This document shows positions 18,538 to 27,147 of a DNA stretch of 33,804 nucleotides, in pieces (position 1 is the first letter of the stretch; each line of letters opens with the position of its first letter). Position numbers and translations under genes: made by a program. This DNA comes from Candidatus Binatia bacterium (GTDB lineage: Bacteria > Desulfobacterota_B > Binatia > UBA9968 > JAJDTQ01). The stretch spans positions 1 through 33,804 of the forward strand of contig JAJDTQ010000215.1 in NCBI GenBank assembly GCA_022827045.1, written 5' to 3'. Under the pieces are notes generated by a model. The model worked only from the letters and a program-made list of their open reading frames with translations. It searched no databases and was not told where the DNA came from.

Positions 18538-18808
18538 GTGGAAGTTGACCGCAGTCGCAGATCTCATGGCGATAGTCAATTACATCTCGGACGACAATCC
18601 CGGCGCCGCCCAAGCCCTGAAGGAAGACATCGAAACGAAGGTCTCGCGCTTGCGGGCAAACCCCAAACTATACCGAAAGGGCCGGGTGGAAGGCACCCGC
18701 GAAATGCTCGTACGTTCCAATTATCTCGTGGTCTATACCGAGGACGCAGAAGCCGTAACGATACTTCGTGTGCTGCACACAGCCCAGCAGTGGCCCCCGA
18801 AGGGATAG
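18524..18808 (+). CDS. RelE/ParE-family toxin
   Basis: The 94-aa toxin starts at GTG 18524 (VRGLEWKLTAVADLMAIVNYI); an in-frame TTG at 18509 is less likely because the family begins just before this LEW segment. The pattern is that of RelE/ParE proteins: DNPGAAQALKEDIETKVSRL, then GRVEGTREM, YLVVYTED and ILRVLHTAQQWP at the C-terminus. RelE members cleave mRNA on the ribosome and ParE members poison gyrase. The ending HTAQQWP fits the ParE/YacB side, but the target cannot be decided from sequence. Four-strand fold and length are intact, so the pair is probably functional. Confidence 0.9.
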   Translation: MRGLEWKLTAVADLMAIVNYISDDNPGAAQALKEDIETKVSRLRANPKLYRKGRVEGTREMLVRSNYLVVYTEDAEAVTILRVLHTAQQWPPKG

Positions 18809-18835
18809 TAGGCACAGGCCTAAATCCAAATCTCT

Positions 18836-19738
18836 TCACACCCTCGACACCCCGCCCCCAGGCGGCTGCGACTTGCCCGGGATCCACTCCACATCCTTGC
18901 GCGGGCCCTCGGCCCTGACGGTGAAGCGGGCCTTGCCGAGCTTTTCGATCTCGATCTCCAGGGTGTCGCCGTCGTTCATCGGGCCCAGGCCCACGTGGTA
19001 GGTGCCGGTGGCGATGACGTCGCCGGGCTGGAGCTGCACGAAGCGCGACAGCCACGAGACCAGCTCCGGGATCTTGTGGGCCATGTGGCGGGTGTTGTAG
19101 TCCTGCCGGGCCTCGCCGCCGACCCAGGACTTGACGGTGAGGTCGTGGGGGTCGGGGACCTCGTCGGCGGTGGTGATCCAGGGGCCGCAGGGGCTGTGGG
19201 TGCTCTGCCCCTTGGGGAGGAACTGGGTCCTGCGCACCATGCCCCGGTTGGAGACATCGAAGAAGGGGACGTAGCCGAAGACGGCGTCCATGGCGTCGGA
19301 TTCGGAGACGTTCCGGCCGCACGGTCCCATGACGAAGGCCAGCTCGGCCTCGGGCTGGGTCACCGCCACCGCGGGAATGTCGGGCAGCTCCACCGCCTCC
19401 TCCGGGCCGAGAAGCTCGGGAGCCTTGTAAAAGAACTCGATGGGCAAGGTGTCGGGCGTGCGTTCCGGCGAATCCAGGTAGTTCACGAACGCGGCCAGAC
19501 ATTTGCTCGGCCTGGGGATGGGCGCCAGCAGCTTCGCCACGCTCAGCGGGAAGCCGGCGCCCTCCCGGCACAGCCGATCGAACTCCTTGCGGTAGTCGTC
19601 GAAGTTGGCGATGACCTCCTCCATCACCCGCTGCGGGCCCTTCTCCACCCGGTACTGGATGATGCCGCTCACGTCCACGACGGCGCCGTCGTTCTTGAGG
19701 ACGCCGATGCGGTCGTCATTGAAGCGAAGTATTTTCAT
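18836..19738 (-). CDS. Fumarylacetoacetate hydrolase-family protein
   Basis: The 300-aa enzyme starts at the ATG 19736-19738 (MKILRFNDDRIGVL), 9 nt after AAAGGAG. The FAH domain covers residues ~95-290. PEAELAFVMG supplies metal-binding Glu residues, and FFDVSNRG, GPWITTADEVPDP and QLQPGDVIATGTYHVGLG are family signatures. Members are Mg2+-dependent C-C hydrolases, decarboxylases or hydratases of 2-oxo acids (for example acylpyruvase and 5-oxopent-3-ene-1,2,5-tricarboxylate decarboxylase). Here the exact reaction is unknown. It is the last gene of a minus-strand series after a TPP enzyme, separated by an inserted foldback element, so a shared 2-oxo acid pathway is plausible but inferred. Confidence 0.9.
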   Translation of the reverse strand: MKILRFNDDRIGVLKNDGAVVDVSGIIQYRVEKGPQRVMEEVIANFDDYRKEFDRLCREGAGFPLSVAKLLAPIPRPSKCLAAFVNYLDSPERTPDTLPIEFFYKAPELLGPEEAVELPDIPAVAVTQPEAELAFVMGPCGRNVSESDAMDAVFGYVPFFDVSNRGMVRRTQFLPKGQSTHSPCGPWITTADEVPDPHDLTVKSWVGGEARQDYNTRHMAHKIPELVSWLSRFVQLQPGDVIATGTYHVGLGPMNDGDTLEIEIEKLGKARFTVRAEGPRKDVEWIPGKSQPPGGGVSRV

Positions 19739-19772
19739 GCGGGAACACTCCTTTGCCTTCCTGTCCCCGATC

Positions 19773-19952
19773 CTAAGAGGGTGTCCGAGAAATGGCGTCC
19801 TTCGACTTCGCTCCGCTACGCTCAGGACGAACGGCTGAAAACCATTTGCGTTCGTCCTGAGCCCTTCGACAAGCTCAGGACAGGCTTCGCGGAGCGCCAG
19901 CGGAGCGAAGTCTAAGGACACTCCTCATGGAAATTCTCGGACAGTCTCCTAG
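19773..19952. mobile_element. Second CTAG-ended foldback element, ~180 bp
   Basis: Outer ends CTAAGAGGGTGTCCGAGAA (19773) and, on the other strand, CTAGGAGACTGTCCGAGAA (from 19952) are imperfect terminal repeats. Inside are two nested perfect 14-bp palindromes: GACTTCGCTCCGCT (19804-19817) with 19899-19912, and GCTCAGGACGAACG (19820-19833) with 19849-19862. The core CTTCGACAAGCTCAGGAC is a dispersed repeat seen in many bacteria. It has no coding capacity. The right-hand CTAG contains the stop codon of the TPP enzyme gene. Confidence 0.75.
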
Positions 19953-21658
19953 TCGTTCACCGGTTCCAGCCAGACGTCCACCAGCGCCAAGCGGCCTTCC
20001 CGGGCGGCCTGGAGCCCCCGCTCTAGCGCCCCCTTGACCTCGGCCGGGCTCTGCACCGTTTCGCCGAAGCCGTCGAAGGCCCGGGTGATGGCGGCGTAGT
20101 CCGGCGCCGGCGCGATGGAGGTGCCGATGAACTGGTTGGTGCGCACCGCCCAGCCGTCCGGGTAGTACGCGGGCACGCCGCGCTTCATGGACTTGTAGCC
20201 GTGGTTGTTCATGAGCACGATGAGGATCGGCATGCGGAACTCCTGGGCGAAGCCGAAGCCCGCGATGCCGGGGTTGTAGTTGAAGGAGCCGTCGCCGATG
20301 ACCAGCACCACCGGCTTGTCGGGATGCGCGGCCTTGACGCCCAGGGCGGTGCCCAGGCCGGTGCCGAGACCGCCGATGCAGCCGCTGTAGAAGTTGCCCG
20401 GCTTCACCCGGTCCAGGTACTGGTGCAGCGCCATGCGGTGGGTGATGGTCTCCTCCACCAGGTAAACATCCTCGGGAAGCACCTGGTTCAGCTGGTGCAT
20501 GACCCATATGGTGTCCATGGGCTCTTTCGATGCCAGCTTTTCCGCCTGCTCGGCCCACGCCGCCCGGCGCGCCGCGCCCTGCTCCCGCACCCTCGCCCTC
20601 CGTTCCGCGGCGCCGGCGCCCTCCACGCCGTCCTTGCGGAGCCGCTCCACCAGCGCGCTCAGGGACGCCTCCAGCTCGCCGGCGATGCTCATGTCCACCT
20701 GCACGCCCCAGTAGGGCAGGTTCATGTGCAGGGGCTCCTCGTCCAGCGCTACCACCTTGGCGCCCTGGGCGATGGCGGCCGACGCCGGGTGCCACGGCTG
20801 GGTGGCGCTGACGAGACAGACCACGTCGGCGTCGGCCATGTACTCGCCGGGCTCGAAGCCGCCGTGCAGCTCGTGGTCTCGCGGGAAGTTGAAGTAGCCG
20901 CTGCTGCGGGTCTCCACCACCGGGGCGTTGAGCAGCTCCGCCAGCTCCACCATCCGCTCCACGATGGCGGTGTTGCTGCCGGCGTTTTCGCTCACGATGA
21001 GCGGATACCGGGCGGTCCGCAGCAGGCCCGCCAATTCGGCGATGCCTTCGGGGTCGGGGCTCGGCATGGTGGGCATGGACACCTTCAACGGCGCCTCCCG
21101 CGTGACCTTGTCGAACAGGTACTCCATGGGAAGGGACACGAACACCGGCCCCCGGGGCGAGGCCATGGCCATCTGGCAGGCGCGCTGGATGGTGGAGACC
21201 AGGATGTGCTTGTCGTTGACCCCGAAGCTCCACTTGACGCAACGATCCACCAGCGCGGCCGGGCCGCCCACGTCCGAGAGGAAGCGCATCCACTGGCCGC
21301 CGGGATCGGGGCCGTCGTCTTCGCCGAAGGCGAGGGACTCGCCGGTGAAGACCACCATCGGCACCTGCTCGTGGAGCGCTCCGCGGAGCGCCATGGAGCC
21401 GTGCAGCGCACCCACGGTGGTGTGGATCATGACCCCGGGCAGCTTGCCGGTGGCCTTGGCGTAGCCGCTGGCCATGGCCAGGGCGATTTCCTCGTGCCGC
21501 GAGCTCAGGTACACCGGCATGCTCTCGTCGGGCTTGGCGAGGGCCTCCCACACCGGCGACCACTCCGAGCCCGGCGATGCAAAGATCCGCTCCACGCCCA
21601 TACCCGACAGCACGCGCAGGAAAGCTTCCGCGCCGGTGAGTCCGTTGACTTCGATCAT
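19949..21658 (-). CDS. Thiamine pyrophosphate-requiring enzyme (acetolactate synthase/POX superfamily)
   Basis: The 569-aa protein starts at ATG 21656-21658 (MIEVNGLTGAEAFLRVL), with GGAGGA 7 nt upstream. The three TPP-enzyme domains are in order. The N-terminal Pyr domain holds the cofactor-activating Glu in SSRHEEIALAMASGYA (~50-65). The central domain spans ~190-330 (IVSENAGSN, VVALDEEPLH). The C-terminal PP domain holds GDGSFNYNPG...MNNHGYKS near 440-475, the GDG-x(~25)-NN metal-diphosphate motif. It would decarboxylate or ligate a 2-oxo acid; acetolactate synthase, oxalyl-CoA decarboxylase-like and benzoylformate-type activities cannot be told apart. No regulatory ilvN-like subunit is nearby, which argues against biosynthetic AHAS. 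Its TAG stop lies in a foldback element's CTAG. Confidence 0.9.
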   Translation of the reverse strand: MIEVNGLTGAEAFLRVLSGMGVERIFASPGSEWSPVWEALAKPDESMPVYLSSRHEEIALAMASGYAKATGKLPGVMIHTTVGALHGSMALRGALHEQVPMVVFTGESLAFGEDDGPDPGGQWMRFLSDVGGPAALVDRCVKWSFGVNDKHILVSTIQRACQMAMASPRGPVFVSLPMEYLFDKVTREAPLKVSMPTMPSPDPEGIAELAGLLRTARYPLIVSENAGSNTAIVERMVELAELLNAPVVETRSSGYFNFPRDHELHGGFEPGEYMADADVVCLVSATQPWHPASAAIAQGAKVVALDEEPLHMNLPYWGVQVDMSIAGELEASLSALVERLRKDGVEGAGAAERRARVREQGAARRAAWAEQAEKLASKEPMDTIWVMHQLNQVLPEDVYLVEETITHRMALHQYLDRVKPGNFYSGCIGGLGTGLGTALGVKAAHPDKPVVLVIGDGSFNYNPGIAGFGFAQEFRMPILIVLMNNHGYKSMKRGVPAYYPDGWAVRTNQFIGTSIAPAPDYAAITRAFDGFGETVQSPAEVKGALERGLQAAREGRLALVDVWLEPVND

Positions 21659-21719
21659 GGTTGGTTCCTCCGTAGAGAGATATTGGACCGTAGAACACGC
21701 GGTTGGGGCGGTCAACTCC

Positions 21720-22934
21720 TCAACCGGCCCGCGCGGCGAAGGTGGGGAGCCACCCCGCGGGCGGCCTCAGGTCCAGCGAATTCTCGTCGATGGAAGTACG
21801 GCCCGACAGCAGCACGCGCTCGCCCCGGTAGGCCCACACGCGCAGGTCGGCCCACACGTGGTTGCCATCGCCGAGAGGAACGCGCGGGCGTCCCACCTTC
21901 CTCTGGGCGACGTAGTCCTCGCCTCTCCGCACCAACCGCTGCAGGCGCGAGCGCCCGACGCGGGCGCTGGGCAGGAAGCCGCGGCTGGCGTGGCTGCGCA
22001 TCGGCTTGAACACGAACTGATCCCGGTTCTCTACGATGGCGTCGATGTTGTCGGCGTGGAGTACGCGGGTCTCGGGGATGTGCCGGCTCAGCACCTCCCG
22101 CTCGCGGGCCTCGATGCCCAGCTCGCGGTCCCATGAGGGGAGCGAAAGGAACTCGAGCAGCCGCTTGTCGCTGCGGGTGGCATAGGTGAAGGGGCTGGGC
22201 GCGACGTAGACGCCGCCGCCAAGGAACGCGTCCCGAAGAGCCCGCGTCACCCCCTTCTCCAGGAAGAAGTCGGTGGAGCGGTTGACGATGAACGACACCG
22301 GCTTCCCGTCGTACCGGAGCGACGCCCCGTCCCAGCGGAGATCCGCGCTCGACGCCACCTCGGCGCGCCAGCCCTCGCCGCGGAAGAGCTCGCGCAACAT
22401 ATCCATCTCTCCCTGGAACTTGCCCCGCTCCAGCGCTTCGGGTTCATCGAGGATGAGAAAGAGCCCCTCGGGCATGGCGCCGAAGAAGCCCTCCGCCTCC
22501 CGGCGCACCATCCGGATGACGTGCCGCCCCAGCTCCGCGGCCGACGGCGGGGCTTCGAGCACCGCCTGGCGGTCGGGTTCCAGGAGCGCGTGGTAGAACT
22601 CGTTGATGAAGCCAGCGAAAAGGAGGCCCGAGCCGTTGTCATTGAACTCGATGACCTGCCACGGGCCGTCGGGAGGCAGGTGGAAGTCCCAGGCGCTGAA
22701 GAAGCACACTTCCGGCCGTTGCAACGGCAGGCTGTGTCCCGACGAGCCCACGACGTTCTCCTGCCACACCGGCCGGGTGGTGACGTCCTCGAAGACGCGG
22801 ATGAAGTCGTCGATCTCGGCCAGCACCGCGGCCGGGATCTCCTGGTGCGCGAAGGTGACCGAGAACTCGTCCGGCACGCCGGGAATGCCGGCGTCCCCAA
22901 GCCGGTTCCAAAACTGTTCGCGGCGGTCCTCCAT
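21720..22934 (-). CDS. Hypothetical protein, possible ATP-grasp-fold enzyme
   Basis: The 404-aa soluble protein is not firmly recognised. IEFNDNGSGLLF (~112-123), FIVNRSTDFFLEKG (~225-238), a segment VFKPMRSHASRGF (~320-332) and WADLRVWAYRGE (~370-381) give the order of an ATP-grasp or circularly permuted glutathionylspermidine-synthase-like ligase. In these a Lys-containing strand and a late acidic strand bind Mg-ATP. No signal peptide or membrane segment is seen. It lies between trehalose-phosphatase (66 bp upstream) and the TPP enzyme (61 bp downstream) on the same strand, so co-expression is likely. The fold call is inference from motif spacing only. Confidence 0.45.
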   Translation of the reverse strand: MEDRREQFWNRLGDAGIPGVPDEFSVTFAHQEIPAAVLAEIDDFIRVFEDVTTRPVWQENVVGSSGHSLPLQRPEVCFFSAWDFHLPPDGPWQVIEFNDNGSGLLFAGFINEFYHALLEPDRQAVLEAPPSAAELGRHVIRMVRREAEGFFGAMPEGLFLILDEPEALERGKFQGEMDMLRELFRGEGWRAEVASSADLRWDGASLRYDGKPVSFIVNRSTDFFLEKGVTRALRDAFLGGGVYVAPSPFTYATRSDKRLLEFLSLPSWDRELGIEAREREVLSRHIPETRVLHADNIDAIVENRDQFVFKPMRSHASRGFLPSARVGRSRLQRLVRRGEDYVAQRKVGRPRVPLGDGNHVWADLRVWAYRGERVLLSGRTSIDENSLDLRPPAGWLPTFAARAG

Positions 22935-23000
22935 CAGGGCAGGCGTCCACGGGAACGCGGGGCCGCGTGGGGCGGCGTCCAGATCATACCCGTGGTCATG

Positions 23001-23798
23001 TCACCCGGGCTCATGGATGGTCCGGAGGAGGCGCTGAAGGAACCGTCCCACTTCCGCGGGATCGCTCAGCCGGTAACCCGCCGCAGTCCGTCTTGGCTCT
23101 TCCGCCACGAGGATCCCCAGGCCCCTGCCGGCCACGGCCGCGAAGCCGTCCTCGTCGGTGGTGTCGTCGCCGAGATAGAGAGGCACGTGACCGGCGCCCA
23201 GGGTTTCGAGGAGCCACTCCACCGCCTTGCCCTTGTTCCAGTCGAACCGGGGCCTGATCTCGAACACCTTCTTGCCGTGGGCCTTGCGGAGCCCGGGATA
23301 GTCCGGCATCAGACCGTCGACAACGCCTTCGACCTCCGCCACCCTCGCTTCCTCCACAAGGCGGTAGTGCACGGCCAGGGAGTAGCCCTTGGTCTCCAGC
23401 AACAGGCCAGGGACTTCCGCGAGGCCCTCGCGGAGACGTTGATGCAGCTCCTCCATGGTCGGGAGAAACTCTTGTCCGACCAGGTGATGGATACCGGAAC
23501 CCGTGGGTCCGACGATCTCGAAACCGTGCGTTCCGGCGTAGAAGAGGTTGTCGAGCCCGACCCGTTCCCGCACGTCCTCGCGCGCGCGCCCGCTGACCAC
23601 CGCGGTCGGGCAACGCTCGCCCAGCCGCCGGACCGTATCGCGCATCTCCTCGGACAGCACCGCCTGCGCGGGGGTGTCCACGATGGGGGTCAGCGTGCCG
23701 TCGTAGTCGAGGAAAACCGCGGGCTGCCGGCCTTCCAGCGCCTCCTCGATGTCATGGAAATCGGTCAAGGCGGACGGGATCGTCCATTCAGCGCTCAT
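23001..23798 (-). CDS. otsB: Trehalose-6-phosphate phosphatase
   Basis: The 265-aa HAD-superfamily phosphatase converts trehalose-6-phosphate to trehalose. Motif [11 protein letters not shown] (~28-37) contains the nucleophilic Asp. Motif II lies in AVVSGR and motif III is the Lys of the [13 protein letters not shown] region. Motif IV is [10 protein letters not shown] near 210-219. THGFEI after motif II is characteristic of OtsB caps. Length matches bacterial OtsB. The synthase partner OtsA is not in this window, so the substrate source is elsewhere in the genome or the enzyme acts on a related sugar phosphate. Confidence 0.93.
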   Translation of the reverse strand: MSAEWTIPSALTDFHDIEEALEGRQPAVFLDYDGTLTPIVDTPAQAVLSEEMRDTVRRLGERCPTAVVSGRAREDVRERVGLDNLFYAGTHGFEIVGPTGSGIHHLVGQEFLPTMEELHQRLREGLAEVPGLLLETKGYSLAVHYRLVEEARVAEVEGVVDGLMPDYPGLRKAHGKKVFEIRPRFDWNKGKAVEWLLETLGAGHVPLYLGDDTTDEDGFAAVAGRGLGILVAEEPRRTAAGYRLSDPAEVGRFLQRLLRTIHEPG

Positions 23799-23858
23799 CG
23801 CTATGTCACCGGACCCGCCTCAGCCACCCCGCCGTCCGCTCTTCCCGGCTTACAGCCT

Positions 23859-24572
23859 TCATCCGCGGGTCCGCCCCCAGCACTCCACCTCGGTCCACTC
23901 CTCTTCGGGAATGGCGTAGGAATGGGTCCCGGCGATCAAACCCGCGCGATTGAGGTTGCTGGGGCAAATCATGCGCTCGTCGATGTCCTTCTCCGCCAGC
24001 TTCGCGTCCATGAGGTCGTGGCTGTGATCCGAGTGGCCCAGCCCCTGGGCGTGGCCGATCTCGTGGGCGGTCATGTTCTGGGCCTCGACCGCGCCCATCC
24101 CTCTGAGGCCAAGGTAGACGTAGGCCTTGCGGATGCCTTCCCGTCCGTTGCGGCACTTCACCTTGGTGGCGCCGACGATGCCCGGGAACACGTCGTCGTA
24201 AAGCTCAATGGTGATGTCGGCGCCTTCGCTTGCGGTCTCCCACATGGCGTAGAACGGCTGCACCCGGTTCCATTGCAGCACGCCACGACGCACGGCCAGC
24301 GCCACCTCGAGGGACACGCCGGCCCAGTCGTTGACCTTGAACGTCACCACGTCGCGATCCACGGGGTTCCACCGGGCCACCGCCCCGTCTTCGCATGTCA
24401 TCCGCCCGATTTGGACCATGCGCCCCGCGTCATGCTCCCCGGCCCCTTCCGAATGCTCGCAGGGGACATCCGAACCCGCATCGTCCGTGCAAGCCTCGAC
24501 GTTCGAGTTGAACAAGGTCAGCGAAAGCGCCAGGGCGAGAAAGGAGGGGATTGCCTGATTGGCCGTGATCAT
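23859..24572 (-). CDS. Secreted matrixin-like zinc metalloprotease
   Basis: Starting at the ATG 24570-24572 the product (237 aa) begins MITANQAIPSFLALALSL, a signal peptide ending around NVEA before CTDD. An upstream in-frame ATG (24626) would add 18 residues before the signal and is less likely. The zinc site AHEIGHAQGLGHSDHSHDLMD has the full HExxHxxGxxH of metzincins, with a Met-turn-like LMD soon after, as in matrixins (M10). A Cys just after the cleavage region could be lipid-anchored, but the lipobox is poor (VEAC). A propeptide Cys-switch is not recognisable. It probably acts on extracytoplasmic proteins; the target is unknown. It is the first gene of the run leading to otsB. Confidence 0.85.
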   Translation of the reverse strand: MITANQAIPSFLALALSLTLFNSNVEACTDDAGSDVPCEHSEGAGEHDAGRMVQIGRMTCEDGAVARWNPVDRDVVTFKVNDWAGVSLEVALAVRRGVLQWNRVQPFYAMWETASEGADITIELYDDVFPGIVGATKVKCRNGREGIRKAYVYLGLRGMGAVEAQNMTAHEIGHAQGLGHSDHSHDLMDAKLAEKDIDERMICPSNLNRAGLIAGTHSYAIPEEEWTEVECWGRTRG

Positions 24573-24674
24573 GCCGACGTCGGTGATGTCGTCCGATGCC
24601 TGAAGAAACCGGGCCCGAGGAATCAACGCGCCTTATACAACGTCGAGCCCCCCGTCCGCAACCCGCGGGCGGCG

Positions 24675-24709
24675 AAACAAAAACGGGAGGACGCCGAAGC
24701 GTCCTCCCG
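24675..24709 (-). terminator. Intrinsic terminator of the PhoX gene
   Basis: On the minus strand an 11-bp perfect stem (arm CGGGAGGACGC) is capped by a UUCG tetraloop closed by C-G, then TTTTTGTTT. It lies 25 bp after the PhoX stop codon. This is a textbook rho-independent terminator and it isolates PhoX from the protease gene downstream. Confidence 0.95.
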
Positions 24710-24734
24710 GTCGCATAGGAAAGGAAGTGGCGGC

Positions 24735-26642
24735 TCAGCCGATGAGGCCGCCGTCGGCGCGGGTCACCGCGATCACGGCCGAGCGCGGCACGGTGTCGCC
24801 GCCGTCGGGGAAGTGGCTGTCGCCCTTCTCGCCGGGATGCTGGATGCCCACGAACAGGGTCCTGCCGTCGGCGCTCCAGGCGATGCCGGTGACCTCGCAC
24901 TGTTTCGGACCCACCAGGAAACGCCGGATCTCCCCGGTCACCGGGTCGCCCACCAGCATCTGGTTGTTGCCCTGGCCTGCGAACCCCTTGGCGTTGGAGT
25001 AGTTGCCGTCGGTCTGGATCCACAGCATGCCGTTGCGGTCGAAGGCGATGCCGTCGGGGGAGTTGAACATATTGTCCGGGTTGATGTTCTTCGAGCCCGC
25101 GTTGGCGTCGCCGTGCACTGCGGGGTTTCCCGCCACCACGTACAGGTCCCAGGCGAAGCCCGTGGCCACGTGGTTGCCGCCGTCCGGCCGCCAGCGCACG
25201 ATCTGGCCGTAAACGTTGCCGGCGCGGGGATTGGGCCCGCCCACGGGAGTGGCGTCGCCGCCCGCGTTGGGTTTCTTGCCGCGGTTCTTGTTGTTGGTGA
25301 GGGCGCAGTAGACCTCGGCCTTCCTCGGATTCGCCGCCACCCATTCGGGACGGTCCATGGTGGTGGCCTTCACCGCAGAGGCGGCGATGCGCGTGTGAAT
25401 GCAGATGTCGGCCATGGAGGCCATGCCGGTGGACTTGGGAGTCAGCTCCAGCCACTCGCCCCGCCCGCCGTCGGCGAACCTGGCCACGTAGAGCTTGCCC
25501 GTTTCCAGCAGATCGGCATTCTTCCCGCCCTCCACGTAGCGGCCGTCGCTCACGAACTTGTAAAGGAACTCGCCACGCTCGTCGTCGCCCATGTAGACCA
25601 CCACCTGCCCGTTGGCCGCCAGGACGACCTCGGCGTTCTCGTGCTTGAAGCGGCCGAGGGCCGTACGCTTCTTCGGCGTCGACTTGGGGTCCAGCGGATC
25701 GATTTCGACGATGTACCCCGCCCGGTTCGGCTCGTTGGGGTGCCTGGCGATGTCGAAGCGTTCGTCGGTGGTGGCCCAGGCGTAACCCCGGTCCTCGGTC
25801 TTGACGCCGTACCTCTTGAGCTCGGGGCCCACCTTCAAGTCCGGGTCGCTCGAAGAGAAGTAGCTGTGAAAGTTCTCCTCGCAGGCGAGATAGGTACCCC
25901 AGGGGGTGCGGCCGTTGCCGCAATTGTTCCAGGTGCCGAGGCTGCGGGTTCCCGCGGGATCGGCGGCTGTCTTGAGCAGATCATGGCCCCGGGCCGGCCC
26001 GGTGATTTCCATCGGGCTGTCCGGCGTGATCCTACGGTTGTACGGCGAGTCCTTGACGACGGACCACTTGCCGTCCGTGCGCGCGATCTCCAGCACGGAC
26101 ACGCCGTGGCCGGCCTTGCCCTTGCGCACGTCGTCGGCGTTCCTCGGCTTGCCGGAACCGGCGCCGCCGAAGATGATGCCGAGATTCACGTATTCGTTGT
26201 TGACCGCCAACACGTTCCGGCCCCGGCGGCTGAAGAGCGCCATGCCGTCGTTGTTGTCGCCGAACGCCAGCTCCTGGCTGGCTCCGGTGCCGCGGGTCTT
26301 CTGGTCGAACTCCACGGAACGCGACCACAAGGGATCGCCCCACTTTGCCACCACGTGCCACGCGTATCCCTTGGGAACGGTGACCGTGTCGAGGCCGTTG
26401 GCGGCCACCGCCTGGAAACCGAAGCGGTTGGAGCCGGCAAGAGCCGCGAGCGGCTTCAGCACCCCGGTGCTCATGACGAACGCCGAGGCCGCGAAGGCGG
26501 CGCTGCCGCCCAGGAATCGGCGCCGGGAGAGGACCTTCCCGGCCAGTTTGCCGAAATCGGTCTCCACGAGTTCGGGATGGTCCTCTTCGTCGAACTGTTG
26601 GGAACCCGTCTCCTGCCTCAAGGCCATGCGCGTATTGGACAT
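24735..26642 (-). CDS. phoX: PhoX-family alkaline phosphatase (DUF839), Tat-exported
   Basis: The 635-aa protein starts at ATG 26640-26642, preceded by GGAGGA at 4 nt; longer in-frame starts lack a site. Residues 39-46 SRRRFLGG followed by a hydrophobic stretch to ~70 form a twin-arginine signal placed behind a ~35-residue n-region. PhoX enzymes are monomeric Ca2+/Fe3+ phosphomonoesterases. The family segments WNNCGNGRTPWGTYLACEEN (iron-ligand Cys/Glu region, ~220-240) and FNSPDGIAFDRNGMLWIQTDG (beta-propeller, ~545) are present. It would release phosphate from organic esters in the periplasm. Two tandem palindromes lie ~100 bp upstream and a strong terminator lies downstream, so it is a monocistronic unit. 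Confidence 0.92.
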   Translation of the reverse strand: MSNTRMALRQETGSQQFDEEDHPELVETDFGKLAGKVLSRRRFLGGSAAFAASAFVMSTGVLKPLAALAGSNRFGFQAVAANGLDTVTVPKGYAWHVVAKWGDPLWSRSVEFDQKTRGTGASQELAFGDNNDGMALFSRRGRNVLAVNNEYVNLGIIFGGAGSGKPRNADDVRKGKAGHGVSVLEIARTDGKWSVVKDSPYNRRITPDSPMEITGPARGHDLLKTAADPAGTRSLGTWNNCGNGRTPWGTYLACEENFHSYFSSSDPDLKVGPELKRYGVKTEDRGYAWATTDERFDIARHPNEPNRAGYIVEIDPLDPKSTPKKRTALGRFKHENAEVVLAANGQVVVYMGDDERGEFLYKFVSDGRYVEGGKNADLLETGKLYVARFADGGRGEWLELTPKSTGMASMADICIHTRIAASAVKATTMDRPEWVAANPRKAEVYCALTNNKNRGKKPNAGGDATPVGGPNPRAGNVYGQIVRWRPDGGNHVATGFAWDLYVVAGNPAVHGDANAGSKNINPDNMFNSPDGIAFDRNGMLWIQTDGNYSNAKGFAGQGNNQMLVGDPVTGEIRRFLVGPKQCEVTGIAWSADGRTLFVGIQHPGEKGDSHFPDGGDTVPRSAVIAVTRADGGLIG

Positions 26643-26742
26643 TTCTTCCTCCGTAATGGTGGTAAACCGAGCCAGACCCATTGACCCGCGTCAAGCCCGG
26701 GGATGCCGGAACCAGTGATGTCGCCAGACCTAACAGGGGCTT

Positions 26743-26778
26743 GTTACGCCCGGGTAACCACCGTTACGTCCGGGTGAC
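26743..26778. promoter_or_regulatory. Twin palindromic repeat upstream of PhoX (candidate operator)
   Basis: Two 16-bp units, GTTACGCCCGGGTAAC (26743-26758) and GTTACGTCCGGGTGAC (26763-26778), are spaced exactly 20 bp (two helical turns) and each is nearly palindromic. They lie 100-136 bp upstream of the PhoX start. They do not match the enteric Pho box (TGTCAT repeats). The rest of the 26643-26981 gap shows nothing else I can name. Confidence 0.55.
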
Positions 26779-26981
26779 CGCCAGGCGAAGAAACCATAAA
26801 ATCGGCCTGACCGCTCCTCTTTGGTCCCTTCCGGCGACTCGCCGCGCACGCGTGCACGTCGGCCCTTGCCAAAGCGCGTTTGCCTCCCCGCGCGGGCCGT
26901 GCGATATCTCTCCGCGTGTAACGCTTTCCGGCGGGCGGTTCCGGTGATCCGTATGCTGTAGGCCGACTGACGAGAGCGAGG

Positions 26982-27146
26982 CTAGTGTCCTGTCTGGTTA
27001 ATTCGCGCCATAAGATGCGCAGGATTTTTAGTTGTCGGCAAGGCGCGATGACGAGCAGTGGGGGGCACCACGCGAGGAAGAGCAACGCAGCAGACGGCGA
27101 AAAAGACCAGCAGGTTATGGTGCGAATTAACCAGACAGGACACTAG
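26982..27146. mobile_element. MITE copy B, intact, 165 bp
   Basis: It has the same length, orientation and interior as the copy at 17986-18150. The terminal repeats (26982-27013 and 27115-27146) are 32 bp with one mismatch. In both arms the sequence reads AATTCG where copy A reads AAATCG in both arms, so the arms changed together. The right end stops one base before the ATG of the carboxylate-amine ligase, and its ACAGGA can serve as a ribosome site. Confidence 0.92.
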
Positions 27147-27147
27147 C

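Noticed and set aside
22521..26684. Plus-strand open frame of 1387 codons
   Set aside because: It crosses four minus-strand genes with clear motifs plus a terminator. Composition is shadow-like.
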